Shown one piece after another: positions 33,500 to 43,323 of a stretch of 64,000 bases of DNA. Numbering within the stretch: the stretch's first letter is position 1; each line of letters begins with the position of its first letter. The stretch is from G963691835 sp963691835 (lineage in GTDB: Bacteria > Pseudomonadota > Alphaproteobacteria > Thalassobaculales > Thalassobaculaceae), in assembly GCA_963691835.1 (NCBI GenBank), contig OY829383.1, positions 1 through 64,000 of the forward strand. The letters are read 5' to 3'. Below the pieces are notes generated by a model. The model made no database searches and had not been told where the DNA came from. It was given only the letters and a program-made list of their open reading frames with translations. Made by a program: the position numbers and the translations under genes.

Positions 33500-34483
33500 A
33501 TGAGCGCCTCAGACCGGCATCTTGAGCTTGTAAGCGTGACAAAGCGGTACGGCGACACCACCGCCGTCGACGCCGTCGACCTCACCGTTTCCGACAGGCG
33601 CTACGTCTGCGTTTTGGGTCCGTCCGGGTGCGGTAAGTCGTCTCTGCTTCGCATGATTGCCGGACACGAGGTTGTCTCAAGTGGCGACATCGTCTTAAGC
33701 GGCAGAAACATCACGGACATCCCGCCCGCCAAGCGTGGCACCGCGATGATGTTTCAGAGTTATGCGCTGTTCCCGCACCTCTCTGTTCGCGACAATGTCG
33801 CGTTTCCGCTGAAGATGAGAGGCGTGGCGAAAGCCGAGCGATTGCAGGAGGCGGAAGCCCTCCTGTCGCGTGTCCATCTGGAGGCCTACGGGGACCGGAA
33901 ACCGGCCCAGCTTTCAGGAGGACAGCAGCAGCGTGTCGCCCTCGCCCGCGCCATGATCACGCGCCCGCAGATCCTGCTGCTCGACGAACCCCTATCCGCC
34001 CTGGACCCATTCCTGCGCGTGAAGATCCGCAGCGAACTCAAGGAACTGCAGAGGGATCTCGGAATCTCGTTCCTGCACGTGACCCACAGCCAGGATGAAG
34101 CTCTCGCCCTCGCCGATATTGTCGTGGTCATGAACGGCGGCAAGGTGGAGCAAGCGGCCTCCCCTCATGAGGTGTTCAACCGCCCAAACAATGAGTTCGT
34201 CGCCCGGTTCATCGGTGGTCACAACATTCATTTGGGAGACCACGGCGCCATCGCCGTTCGTTCAGACCAGGTTCACCTTTCAGACCAATCAGACAGCGCC
34301 TTGAGCGGCGTGGTCGGCGAGGTCGAGTTTCTTGGGACCCGTGTCTCCGTCCGGGTAGCGACCAACAGCGGCGATTTCACCGTCGAGATACCCGACAGCA
34401 CGTTCTTCGCCGCCCCTTATGAGGCAGGCCAATCCGTGTCCCTTTCCTGGCGCCCGGAAGACGCGCATCCGTTGGGGAAATGA
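33500..34483 (+). CDS. ABC transporter ATPase (PotA-like), ureide locus
   Basis: A 327-residue ATPase with Walker A GPSGCGKSS, Q-loop MMFQSYALFPHLSV, signature LSGGQQQRVALARA, Walker B ILLLDEPLSALD and His in HVTHSQDEALAL, followed by a TOBE domain (about residues 235-325). It belongs to the polyamine/spermidine importer subfamily. With the following three genes it forms a complete importer. Start at 33500; the frame opens at 33488. Confidence 0.85.
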   Translation: MSASDRHLELVSVTKRYGDTTAVDAVDLTVSDRRYVCVLGPSGCGKSSLLRMIAGHEVVSSGDIVLSGRNITDIPPAKRGTAMMFQSYALFPHLSVRDNVAFPLKMRGVAKAERLQEAEALLSRVHLEAYGDRKPAQLSGGQQQRVALARAMITRPQILLLDEPLSALDPFLRVKIRSELKELQRDLGISFLHVTHSQDEALALADIVVVMNGGKVEQAASPHEVFNRPNNEFVARFIGGHNIHLGDHGAIAVRSDQVHLSDQSDSALSGVVGEVEFLGTRVSVRVATNSGDFTVEIPDSTFFAAPYEAGQSVSLSWRPEDAHPLGK

Positions 34484-34538
34484 ACAGAACACATCCACTA
34501 AGCAATTGATCCAAAGGCCAAAACAGAGGGGCATCAAC

Positions 34539-35831
34539 ATGAAGAAGAAAACTCCGAATGGAACGATCTCACGCCGTACGGTCCTTAAAGGAACGGCCGC
34601 GGCAACCGGTGCCGCGATCGGATCGGGAGCCATCACCGGGTTTCCGACGATCTGGGCGCAGAACATCAAGAACGTCACCTTGCGGCAGTTCGGCACCGGT
34701 GTGTCGAACCTGAACGAGGTGGCGCAGAAGGTGAAGGAAGACCTCGGCTTCACGCTCGAGATGACCGCGCTGGATTCCGACTCCGTCACTCAGCGCGCCG
34801 CCACTCAGCCCAAGTCGTTCGATATCGCCGACCTTGAGTATTGGATCTGCAAAAAGGTCTGGGGTGCCGGCAATCTGCAGGCGATGGACACCTCCAAGAT
34901 CAAGAACTACGACAAGATCGTCGGCATCTTCAAATCCGGAAAACTGACGCCGGAGTCGGTGATTGCGCAGGGTACGGCGCCGCACACCGTGGGCTTCGTC
35001 GATGGTCAGAACGGCAAGAGCTTTGCGTCCTCCGAAACCGGCTGGATGACGCTGATTCCCACCATCTACAACGCGGACACCCTTGGAATCCGCCCGGACC
35101 TGATTGGGCGCCCGATCAGCACCTGGGCGGAGTTGCTGAACCCTGAGTTCAAGGGCAAGGCGTCCATTCTCGACATCTCCTCGATCGGCATCATGGACGC
35201 GGCCATGGTCTGCGAGTCCATGGGGGAGATCACCTATGGAGACAAGGGCAACATGACCAAGGAGGAGATCGACAAGACGATGGCGATCTTCACCGAGGCG
35301 AAGAAAGCCGGCCAATTCCGGGCGTTCTGGAAGTCATTTGATGAGAGCGTCAACCTGATGGCTTCGGGTGAGGTCGTTATCCAGTCGATGTGGTCACCGG
35401 CAATCACGGCGGTCCGCTCCAAGGGAATCCCCTGCGTCTACCAGCCACTCAAAGAGGGTTACCGCTCATGGGGCGGCGGACTTGGCCTTTCGGCAAACCT
35501 GTCCGGGTTGGAATTGGACGCGGCCTACGAGTACATCAACTGGTACCTGGACGGCTGGGTCGGCGGCTTCCTGATGCGACAGGGCTACTACTCTGCGGTC
35601 CCGAGCACGTCGAAGAACTACATGTCCGAAGACGAGTGGGGCTTCTGGTTCGAGGGCAAGCCGGCACAGGGCGATATCAAGAACCCGTTCGGTAAGGTGA
35701 TGGAGAAGGCTGGCGCTGTCCGCGACGGCGGCTCCTTCTACGATCGCATGGGTGCGGTTGCCTGCTGGAATGCGGTCATGGACGAGAACAAGTACATGGT
35801 CCGCAAGTGGAACGAGTTCATCGCCGCCTAA
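34539..35831 (+). CDS. Tat-exported solute-binding protein (polyamine/PotD-like)
   Basis: A 430-residue binding protein with a twin-arginine signal (SRRTVLKGTAAATGAAIGSG) and an extracellular solute-binding fold: KSFDIADLEYWICKKV, IPTIYNADTLGIRP, STWAELLNPEFKGKASILD, GEVVIQSMWSPA and SWGGGLGLSANLSG. The ligand is probably not a polyamine but a ureide or hydantoin, given puuE and the racemase next to it; this is inference. GAGGGG precedes ATG 34539. Confidence 0.8.
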   Translation: MKKKTPNGTISRRTVLKGTAAATGAAIGSGAITGFPTIWAQNIKNVTLRQFGTGVSNLNEVAQKVKEDLGFTLEMTALDSDSVTQRAATQPKSFDIADLEYWICKKVWGAGNLQAMDTSKIKNYDKIVGIFKSGKLTPESVIAQGTAPHTVGFVDGQNGKSFASSETGWMTLIPTIYNADTLGIRPDLIGRPISTWAELLNPEFKGKASILDISSIGIMDAAMVCESMGEITYGDKGNMTKEEIDKTMAIFTEAKKAGQFRAFWKSFDESVNLMASGEVVIQSMWSPAITAVRSKGIPCVYQPLKEGYRSWGGGLGLSANLSGLELDAAYEYINWYLDGWVGGFLMRQGYYSAVPSTSKNYMSEDEWGFWFEGKPAQGDIKNPFGKVMEKAGAVRDGGSFYDRMGAVACWNAVMDENKYMVRKWNEFIAA

Positions 35832-35909
35832 TGGCGATGACGAAAACCGCCGGTGCCCGGAACTCCGTTTCGGGCACCGGCAGCGATCTCCCCTAAGATC
35901 GGCTCACAT

Positions 35910-36788
35910 ATGAACACGACGGCCACCAAGAGACCTCTGCTGACCGCAGAACGGATCAGTTGGATTCTCGTCGCGCCAATAACGCTGATCCTTCTTTTCT
36001 TTCTCTTTCTGCCCATGCTGACGCTGATTGTCGTCAGTTTCTGGGACTACAATGAGTGGACGTTCTTTCCAGCCTTCATCCTCGACAACTACGTCTACAT
36101 CCTGACATCGAAAGTCACGTTCGCGACCTACTGGAAAACGATCCAACTCACTTTTTGGACTTGGTTTTTTTGCACGGCCATCGGCTTCACCGTCGCCTAT
36201 TTCCTGGCGTTTCACGTGCGCTCGCTAACATGGCAGATTGCGCTGTTTCTGCTCTGCACCATCCCGTTCTGGACCTCGAACATCATTCGGATGATCTCCT
36301 GGATCCCTTTCCTGGGGCGAAACGGGATTGCGAACACACTGCTGATCGACGCCGGTTTGATTGAGACGCCTCTTGAATGGCTCCTGTTCTCGGATTTCGC
36401 GGTCGTGCTCGCCTTTGTTCACCTTTACACGCTGTTCATGGTCGTACCGGTGTTCAACACCATGATGCGGATCGACAAATCACTGATTGAGGCGGCCCGG
36501 GACGCCGGCGCGTCCGGGTTTCAGATCCTGACGGAGGTGATCCTGCCGCTGACCAAGCCCGGCATCATGATCGGATCGATCTTCGTTGTGACCCTGGTCA
36601 TGGGGGACTTCATCACGGTGCGCTTCATGTCCGGCGGGCAGAGCACATCAGTCGGACGGGTCATTTCCAACGAGATCGCGCTGCTGCAATACCCGGCCGC
36701 GGCGGCGAACTCGGTCGTTCTACTGGCAACCGTCATTCTGATCATCGCGGTAATGGTGCGGTACGTTGACATCAGGAAGGAGCTGTGA
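35910..36788 (+). CDS. ABC transporter permease 1 (PotB-like)
   Basis: A 292-residue permease with six membrane helices. It has an N-terminal helix WILVAPITLILLFFLFLPML and the coupling EAA motif EAARDAGASGFQILTEVILP. First of the two permeases of the ureide-locus importer. The start at ATG 35910 is followed by a short polar N-terminus; a longer frame from 35853 has no site. Its TGA overlaps the next ATG. Confidence 0.82.
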   Translation: MNTTATKRPLLTAERISWILVAPITLILLFFLFLPMLTLIVVSFWDYNEWTFFPAFILDNYVYILTSKVTFATYWKTIQLTFWTWFFCTAIGFTVAYFLAFHVRSLTWQIALFLLCTIPFWTSNIIRMISWIPFLGRNGIANTLLIDAGLIETPLEWLLFSDFAVVLAFVHLYTLFMVVPVFNTMMRIDKSLIEAARDAGASGFQILTEVILPLTKPGIMIGSIFVVTLVMGDFITVRFMSGGQSTSVGRVISNEIALLQYPAAAANSVVLLATVILIIAVMVRYVDIRKEL

Positions 36789-37627
36789 TGGAGCGCCGCG
36801 GCACATCCTTCTACGTCCTCAGCGCTTTCTTTGCGTTGTTCATCCTGTTCCTGTACGGGCCAACCCTCACCATCGGCATTCTCTCGTTTCAGGGGCCGGA
36901 TGGTGGTCTGACCTTCCCGATGAACGGCGTGTCGGTCCACTGGTTCCACAATCTGTTCGAGCAGCAGGCTGTCGGCGATTTCTGGGGGGCCTTCTCCCGA
37001 TCGCTGACCCTCGGCTTGATGGTGATGGTGACGACGGTGACCCTGTCCGTGATGGCCGGACTTGCTTTCCGGGAACGGTTTCTCGGCGCCAACCTTCTGT
37101 TTTATCTCACCATCTCAAGCCTGATCATTCCGTCCATCCTGGTCTCTCTCGGCGTCGGTCTGATCTTCAATATCCTGGATTGGGAGGTGCAGTGGTACAG
37201 CTCCGGCTTCGGCGCACAGCTCACGTGGACGCTCCCCTTCGGCATTCTGATCATGTTCGCCGTGTTCAACCGCTTCGACAAATCGTATGAAGAGGCCGCA
37301 CGCGACCTCGGCGCCAGTTGGTGGCAGACGATCCGATACGTTGTGCTGCCGATCATAGCGCCCATGCTGATTGGCGTCGGACTGTTCGGGTTCACCCTGT
37401 CCTATGACGAGTTCGCCCGCACGCTGCTGACCGCCGGATCGAAGAACACGCTGCCGCTTGAGATCTTCGGCATGACGACGAATGTCACAACCCCGGTCCT
37501 CTACGCGCTGGGGACTGTGACCACGGCGTTCTCGCTCGGGATCATTCTGGTCTTTCTGGTTACCGCCTACTGGATGCGCGCACGCGCGCGTCGGCATGGC
37601 AGCGATGCCGGACAAGGGATGGTCTAG
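36788..37627 (+). CDS. ABC transporter permease 2 (PotC-like)
   Basis: A 279-residue permease, six helices, with EAA motif YEEAARDLGASWWQTIRYVV and the N-terminal helix LSAFFALFILFLYGPTLTIG. Translationally coupled (TGATG) with permease 1, and 6 bp upstream of the racemase gene, so all five genes 33500-38296 look like one operon. Confidence 0.82.
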   Translation: MERRGTSFYVLSAFFALFILFLYGPTLTIGILSFQGPDGGLTFPMNGVSVHWFHNLFEQQAVGDFWGAFSRSLTLGLMVMVTTVTLSVMAGLAFRERFLGANLLFYLTISSLIIPSILVSLGVGLIFNILDWEVQWYSSGFGAQLTWTLPFGILIMFAVFNRFDKSYEEAARDLGASWWQTIRYVVLPIIAPMLIGVGLFGFTLSYDEFARTLLTAGSKNTLPLEIFGMTTNVTTPVLYALGTVTTAFSLGIILVFLVTAYWMRARARRHGSDAGQGMV

Positions 37628-37633
37628 CCCGGC

Positions 37634-38296
37634 ATGAGGATTCTGATCATCAACCCCAACACCACCGCGTCCATGACGGCCCTGGTCGCAAGCGAAGCGG
37701 AGAGTGTCGCCGCCCCGGGTACCGAGATCGTCGCGGTCAATCCGGACAAAGGCCCGCCCGCGATCCAAGGGGCCGAGGACGGCGCAGCCGCGCTCCCCCA
37801 TCTGATCGACGTGTTCGACCGGCAGACGGCGGAAACCAACTTCGATGCGGCCGTCATAGCCTGCTTCGACGACACCGGCCTTTGGCAGCTTAAGCAACGC
37901 TCGACGATCCCGGTTATCGGGATTGGAGAGGCCGGTTTTCACGCCGCCATGCTGCTGGGCAAACGGTTCACCGTTATTACCACGCTGCCGGTCTCCGTCC
38001 CGGTCATCGAGGCGAACATCCAGGAACAGGGGATCGACGAGCGTTGCGCAGAAGTGCGAGCCACAGACATCCCGGTGCTGGAGCTTGAGGCCAATCCGGA
38101 CGCCTCCATAGCCAAGATCGCTTCGGAGATCGACGCAAGCCTCCGGACGACGCAACCCGACAGCATCGTGTTGGGTTGTGCCGGCATGGCAAACATCGTC
38201 GAGCCGCTGACCGCGCGCTTCGATCTGCCCATCATCGACGGCGTGAAGGCCGCTGTTGGCCTCTGCGAAATGCTCTGCCGCGGGCAGTCGACGTAG
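37634..38296 (+). CDS. Asp/Glu/hydantoin racemase family, probable allantoin racemase
   Basis: A 220-residue racemase: N-terminus MRILIINPNTTASMT, which is typical of hydantoin racemases, the first catalytic Cys in VIACFDDTGLW and the second in IVLGCAGMANIV. It probably interconverts allantoin (or hydantoin) enantiomers so that PuuE can use both. The gene ends the transporter operon. Substrate assignment is by context. Confidence 0.8.
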   Translation: MRILIINPNTTASMTALVASEAESVAAPGTEIVAVNPDKGPPAIQGAEDGAAALPHLIDVFDRQTAETNFDAAVIACFDDTGLWQLKQRSTIPVIGIGEAGFHAAMLLGKRFTVITTLPVSVPVIEANIQEQGIDERCAEVRATDIPVLELEANPDASIAKIASEIDASLRTTQPDSIVLGCAGMANIVEPLTARFDLPIIDGVKAAVGLCEMLCRGQST

Positions 38297-38437
38297 TCCG
38301 GTATCGACTGCGTCACGCACCCGGGAAGACACCTCCCTCCTCCACACTCGATGTGCGCCCGGGGCCTCGAAGCCGCACCGTTGAGCGTCACCATTGTGTG
38401 TAGTATTTTTCAGTTTGTTTTGAGGAGCATCGAGCCG

Positions 38438-39061
38438 TTGCGCCAGTCCATACGACAGTTCCTGACCGCGTTTCGGGCGGCGCATGGCATGAAGCAGGAC
38501 AATCTTGCGGAGATTCTCGGCGTCAGTCAGCAATGCGTCTCCCAGTGGGAGGCCGGGCGCCGGACCCCGCCGCCGAAGACCGTGGCGCGCATCAAGGACG
38601 TCCTGATCTCCGAGGCGACTGAGAAGGAACAGTTCTTCATCGACCTCGTCGCCCGTTCCGACAACCAGGTGCTGAACGCGCCAAACGCCGTCCGCCTCTC
38701 GATCAGCCCCAACGTGCTGCGCCACCTTGGAGAGCCGACGGGCGAGAACGCCTCCGGCGTGGGGCACCCGAGTTTCCACGCCCACCGCGAACGCTCCCAC
38801 GAGCGGGGGTTCTACGACGGCAAGGTCGCCAAGAACATGGCCGTCGGCATCTTCCCCAACGGGCGTAAGATCCTCTCGGTCTCCCTGCCCGTCTATCTGC
38901 CCACCTTCGGCTGGGTCTCGCTTGCCAGCATCTTCGCGCTGAACGACAGGGAGTATCACGACCGCCTGTCTCAAATGGGCGACGACGGCTTCCTCTCCTT
39001 CGGCCCTGACGGCCGAGCGATGGCCGCACCGACGTTCTTCACGCCGGGGATGTGGGAGTGA
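38438..39061 (+). CDS. XRE-family regulator with unknown C-terminal domain
   Basis: A 207-residue protein. Residues 1-55 form a helix-turn-helix (LTAFRAAHGMKQDNLAEILG, VSQQCVSQWEAG). The C-terminal 120 residues (NVLRHLGEPTGENASGVGHP, GFYDGKVAKNMAVGIFP) I do not recognise; they may be a ligand or PAS-like domain. The start is taken as TTG 38438, which has GAGGAG upstream (38422-38427); the frame is open to ATG 38351, which would add 29 residues that look non-coding. Confidence 0.6.
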   Translation: MRQSIRQFLTAFRAAHGMKQDNLAEILGVSQQCVSQWEAGRRTPPPKTVARIKDVLISEATEKEQFFIDLVARSDNQVLNAPNAVRLSISPNVLRHLGEPTGENASGVGHPSFHAHRERSHERGFYDGKVAKNMAVGIFPNGRKILSVSLPVYLPTFGWVSLASIFALNDREYHDRLSQMGDDGFLSFGPDGRAMAAPTFFTPGMWE

Positions 39062-39183
39062 TGGGAATAGGCCGGCTCGGATAGACGGCAGACTGGCCCA
39101 TCAGAGGCTCCTGCCAGACTGGCTGCCGAAGCAGCTCAAGTGCCCCCTTATCCGCGCAGAATGAGTTTCTCCATTCGCCTGGT

Positions 39184-39963
39184 CTAACTCACCACCAGAT
39201 CCGGCTGCGCCCGCCGATGGCTGCGCGCGATCAACTTTCCTAGATACAGAATTCGATACATCCGATGAAAAAACCGGATGTCGCGGGTAACCGCGTCATA
39301 AACACAACTGAGAAAGTAGTCTTCCTGATCGGGAGACAGCCTCGCCCGGGTCGCGAAGAAGGCGACGTCCCATTCCGGGACATTCATTGACGAGATCTCC
39401 CAATCGATCACGAAGATGCCGTGTTCGTTCTGGATGAGATTGCCCAGAATCAGATCGTTGTGGGACGGCACCACCGTGTCCCGGCCCTCAACCTCATCGA
39501 TCGCCATGTCGACCCAGCGATCGAGGTGGTCGGGGATCGGGTACTTCTTCTTCAGGCGCCGGGTTTGCCCCACGACATCCGTCCGCCCTTGGAGCGGACT
39601 GGCCCCCCGCAACTCGCGAATGACCGACGCCATGTGACGCAGCATCCGATGATCGACCACGGGGCGCTGGCCCGGGATGAACTCGCAGATGATGAGGGCC
39701 TCGTCGTGGTAGAGCACGGTCGGCGACAGCCGGGTCTCCCCCATGATCAACGAGTTTGCCAGATGCTCCGGCTTTCTCGGCTTACCCTCCAGATGCTTAT
39801 GCTTGATCAGGCAGGCCCCGCGCTCTCCGGTGAGCTTGTAGGTATGGAAGTGACTGCCGCCGGGCATCGGCTCGATGGGATCCGAGGCGCGGACAAACGG
39901 AACCTTCCGGAGATCGTCGTGAAGGTCGGGATTTGTCTCCAGAAGGTCTGCGACAGTCGCCAT
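39184..39963 (-). CDS. Choline/aminoglycoside kinase-like phosphotransferase
   Basis: A 259-residue protein of the APH/choline-kinase fold: VPSHNDLILGNLI is the catalytic HxDxxxxN loop and FVIDWEISSMN the metal-binding acidic motif. The substrate may be choline, ethanolamine or another small alcohol. GAGGA stands 8 nt before ATG 39963; the longer frame upstream lacks a site. Confidence 0.78.
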   Translation of the reverse strand: MATVADLLETNPDLHDDLRKVPFVRASDPIEPMPGGSHFHTYKLTGERGACLIKHKHLEGKPRKPEHLANSLIMGETRLSPTVLYHDEALIICEFIPGQRPVVDHRMLRHMASVIRELRGASPLQGRTDVVGQTRRLKKKYPIPDHLDRWVDMAIDEVEGRDTVVPSHNDLILGNLIQNEHGIFVIDWEISSMNVPEWDVAFFATRARLSPDQEDYFLSCVYDAVTRDIRFFHRMYRILYLGKLIARSHRRAQPDLVVS

Positions 39964-40100
39964 GCGGGTGGTCCTCGATGGAGCGGGGAGCGGCCCCTCC
40001 GTCCACTCCCCTCTCAAGCTGAGCCCGGCCCCCATCTCGCCTGCCCGCCGTTCCGCGCCAATATCACGGCAACAGGCGTCGTGACACCCAGCCCCTTTCG

Positions 40101-40982
40101 TCAGCCCGAATAGACGGCGCCGACCGAACTGTCGAGAACCCACGCCAGCGCCTTGTCTTCGTTACCGACCATCATGGCGGCCCGCAGCTCTTCGGCGTCC
40201 GATGTTTCGGCCAAGGCCGCTTCCCACTGGTCGATATAGGCACGGGTCGTGGCGAAGATCGACGCATCGCGCACCGCACCCGGCCCCTCATGCCCCGGTA
40301 CCACCGTCTTCGCGCCGATCGCCTCGAGCTGTTTGAGGCTGTTGCGCCACCGCGCGATCCGTTCCGGCGTCTTGTTCTCCGCCATCCACTGATGGGTTCC
40401 GGAGTAGAGGAAATCCGATGCGATCAGCGTATCAATCGCCGGGATGTGCACCGCCGACAAGAGGTCGGTATCGCCGTGGAGCGGGTCGAGCACCTCGATC
40501 CGCTCGCCCTCCAGCATGATCGTGTTGTTCGTCAGCGGCTCGGGGATGACCACACGGTCGGCATACGTTCCGGCCTCGGCACCCTGGCTCATCGTGCTCA
40601 GCATCCAGCGCGCCGCCGCCGAGAGCTGGGACTGGACCTGGGGATGGGCGACCGGGCGGGCATCGGGGAACCGCTCCATGATGGCGGCAAGGCCAAGATG
40701 GTGATCCGGGTGGACGTGGGTGATGCAGATCGTCTCCAGCGTCTTGCCCGTGGCCGCGATGACGTCCGCCAGCCGTGTCGCGTTGGGGACGGTGAGCTGC
40801 GCGTCAATCAGAACGGCACTCTTCTCGCCGACGATGATCGCGCTGTCCACGGCAGCACCGTAGAGGTCGGCGGTGAAGATGTCCGCGCGGCTGTGACCGG
40901 CGGCCCATCCGCGCCCTGCAAAGCTGGTCGCGGCGGCGGCCGCCGACAGGGCCATGAAGGAGCGTCTATCAAGCAGTTGCAT
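40101..40982 (-). CDS. Exported metallo-beta-lactamase-fold hydrolase
   Basis: A 293-residue protein. The start has a Tat-like signal (DRRSFMALSAAAAATSFAG). Metal motif THVHPDHHLG (HxHxDH) and later PGHEGPG show the MBL fold. Substrate unknown; relatives include quinoprotein relay-type hydrolases. GGAG lies 7 nt before ATG 40982. Divergent from a LysR gene 117 bp away, which probably controls it. Confidence 0.75.
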   Translation of the reverse strand: MQLLDRRSFMALSAAAAATSFAGRGWAAGHSRADIFTADLYGAAVDSAIIVGEKSAVLIDAQLTVPNATRLADVIAATGKTLETICITHVHPDHHLGLAAIMERFPDARPVAHPQVQSQLSAAARWMLSTMSQGAEAGTYADRVVIPEPLTNNTIMLEGERIEVLDPLHGDTDLLSAVHIPAIDTLIASDFLYSGTHQWMAENKTPERIARWRNSLKQLEAIGAKTVVPGHEGPGAVRDASIFATTRAYIDQWEAALAETSDAEELRAAMMVGNEDKALAWVLDSSVGAVYSG

Positions 40983-41099
40983 CTTTGTCTCCAAAGGACA
41001 GAGGAACAGCGCCGCCGCCCCATCACGATCCAGAGATGCCGGGCGAAGCGTCCCGATCACGTATTCCCGAACCGACTGAATTGTTATTGAATACGATTC

Positions 41100-42011
41100 A
41101 TGTCTGATTTAAGCGATTCCGAACTCCGGCGCCTGGACCTAACCTTGCTGCTGGTTTTCCTGGGCCTTGTCCGGCACCGGAAGGCCGCTGTCGTCGCGAG
41201 GGATCTGGGTCTTACGCAATCCGCCATCAGTCAGGCCCTGCGCCGGTTGCGTGAGGTGTTTGGCGATGACCTCTTCCTCCGGCGCCCCCATGGGATGGAG
41301 CCGACGGCCACTGCCCTCGCGCTCGAAGCCCCTGTCGCCGACGCGGTGGAGGCCCTGCGCGGCGCGCTCGGGGCCGCGCGGGTTTTCGATCCGGTCGCGG
41401 CGACGGGCACGGTCCGGATTGCCGCGCTACACGCCGAACAGGCCGTCCTGATCCCCAACCTCTTCGCGCGCCTGCGCCGGGCGGCCCCTGGACTGACCCT
41501 GTCCATCATCCCCAGCGGACGGACCGAGGCGATCGAGGCCCTGAAGGAGAGGCGGGCCGACCTCGCCCTGGGCTTCTTCCGGGACATTCCAGAGGTCTGT
41601 TCAGGCGACCTCCTCTACGAAGAGGACTACGCCGTCGCCGGGCGGCCCGATGTGTTGACCGAGGCACCCGCCCTCAGCCTCGACGCCTTCTGCGCCGCGG
41701 ACCACGTCCTGACCTCACCGGGCGGCGGCAGCCGTGGCATCGTCGACAAACATCTGGCCGACATCGGCCGCGAAAGACGAGTCCTGCTCAGTCTCCCGGG
41801 CTTTCTTCCCGCACTCGCAACCGTCGCAGCCGCCGGCGCCCTGGTAACCCTGCCCTCCCGCGTCGCAACCCAGTTCGCCACCGGCTTCAATCTGGTAACC
41901 GCCAAGCCGCCTCTGGTGCTGCCGAGCTTCCCCGTCTCAGTCCTCTGGCACCGCCGAAATGAAACCGACCCCCGCACCCAATGGCTCAAGACTCAGCTAT
42001 CCGAGGGGTGA
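41100..42011 (+). CDS. LysR-type regulator
   Basis: A 303-residue LysR protein with helix-turn-helix AVVARDLGLTQSAISQALRR at about residues 25-45 and LFLRRPHGMEPT, then a co-inducer domain. Of the NodD/PnbR-like subgroup by the N-terminal LRRLDLTLLLVF. Divergent from the MBL hydrolase gene and likely its regulator. It is the last gene before the AT-rich island. Confidence 0.82.
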   Translation: MSDLSDSELRRLDLTLLLVFLGLVRHRKAAVVARDLGLTQSAISQALRRLREVFGDDLFLRRPHGMEPTATALALEAPVADAVEALRGALGAARVFDPVAATGTVRIAALHAEQAVLIPNLFARLRRAAPGLTLSIIPSGRTEAIEALKERRADLALGFFRDIPEVCSGDLLYEEDYAVAGRPDVLTEAPALSLDAFCAADHVLTSPGGGSRGIVDKHLADIGRERRVLLSLPGFLPALATVAAAGALVTLPSRVATQFATGFNLVTAKPPLVLPSFPVSVLWHRRNETDPRTQWLKTQLSEG

Positions 42012-42234
42012 TGGGGTGGGGCATGGGATGCCGGTCTGTGACCTTGCGCTGATCGGTGAGGAGGTCTTCCGCCATCTGACGGGCTTCGGCCTGGTCTGTG
42101 GTCTGGAGCGATTTGTAGACGTAAGGTATCTCAGGCGGCTTGATGCGGAGCTGGAAGAAAAGAGCGGCTGCGAGGGTGAAAACTACCAACTTGCCCTGGC
42201 GTAGGGTGATTTTTCGCTGAGTTGTGGTATCCAT
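41986..42234 (-). pseudogene. Probable remnant of a tyrosine recombinase N-terminal domain
   Basis: A frame from ATG 42234 encodes 82 residues. Part of it (ITLRQGKLVVF, FQLRIKPPEIPYVYKSLQTT, DQAEARQMAEDLL) resembles the N-terminal arm/strand region of phage-type integrases, where an ...YKSLxTTDxxEA... pattern is common. No core or catalytic domain follows, and its end overlaps the lysR stop. It sits at the edge of the AT-rich island, so it may be the leftover of the enzyme that brought the island in. A free-standing small membrane protein is the alternative. Confidence 0.4.
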
Positions 42235-43323
42235 AGTCGGTGCCTCGGCTCTGCAAACAATCTTCAAAGCCTGAGGTTGGAAAGCGATCAGGCATATTGG
42301 GGATGAACCCTAACCCCACGACGACCAAAAGGAGGGTCCATTGTACAAACTTACCCCTGAATTTTTTCCAGATTTCGTGCGGAATGCACAATTCCAAATC
42401 GTCTCAAGGACATGGTCTAGCTATGGGCGGAAATAGAGATTAATAAGATTCAGAGAGGCTTCCAATTTTGGAATAGGATACAGTAATGCCAAGTATACCA
42501 CAGACTTATACTGTGTTCGATTTCATCGATTGGCACACTAAAAAGCAGTTAATTCTTGCTCCAGAATTCCAAAGAGGGTCCGTTTGGAGCCCCTCAGCTA
42601 AAGTTTTTCTTATTGATACGATATTGAATGATCTACCCATGCCGCAGGTATACTTCCGCACAAAACTTAATCCTCAATCACAGACTACAGTGCGTGAAGT
42701 AGTGGATGGGCAACAGAGGCTGCGGGCAATTCTCGAATTTGCATCTGGCAATCTGAAGCTCTCGTCGAAGTCACCAAATTATAGAGGAAAAATATATCGT
42801 GATCTTTCAATCGAAGATCAGGAGCAATTTCTTGGATATCGGATACCCGTAGTTCAACTTGTTAATGCCGATGATGCAGAGGTTCTTGAGGTATTTGCTC
42901 GTCTAAACTCATATAGCGTAAAGGTTACACCGGCAGAGCTTCGACATGCTGAGTTTTCAGAGCCAGTTAAATGGGCCGTTTATGATGCTACTCGCCGTTG
43001 GTCTATCTTGTGGGGAGATCTGAAAGTTGTCTCGACTCGGGATACTGTTCGTCTAAAGAATACGACCCTAATTGCAGAGATGTTTATCGCGTTAGACAAT
43101 GGGCTTGGCGATGGCGGCGAGACGCAAATAACTCGGTATTACAAAGCAAAAAGAAAGGAGGATGAAGAATATTTTATGCCTCTGAGAGAGTACTTGGACG
43201 ATATAGTTTCAGAAATCATTGAAAAAACAGGGTCGGATTTCTCTAGCTCTACTTTCTACGATGCGCCAAATTTTCTAGTCTTATTTTCTGCCATCGCTTT
43301 TGTTAAGAGTCCGTCCATAAAGT

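Noticed and set aside
37115..38974. A 619-residue open frame on the minus strand across permease, racemase and XRE genes
   Set aside because: It is a high-GC shadow: arginine/glycine-rich, no domain, no ribosome site, and opposite to four well-supported coding sequences.
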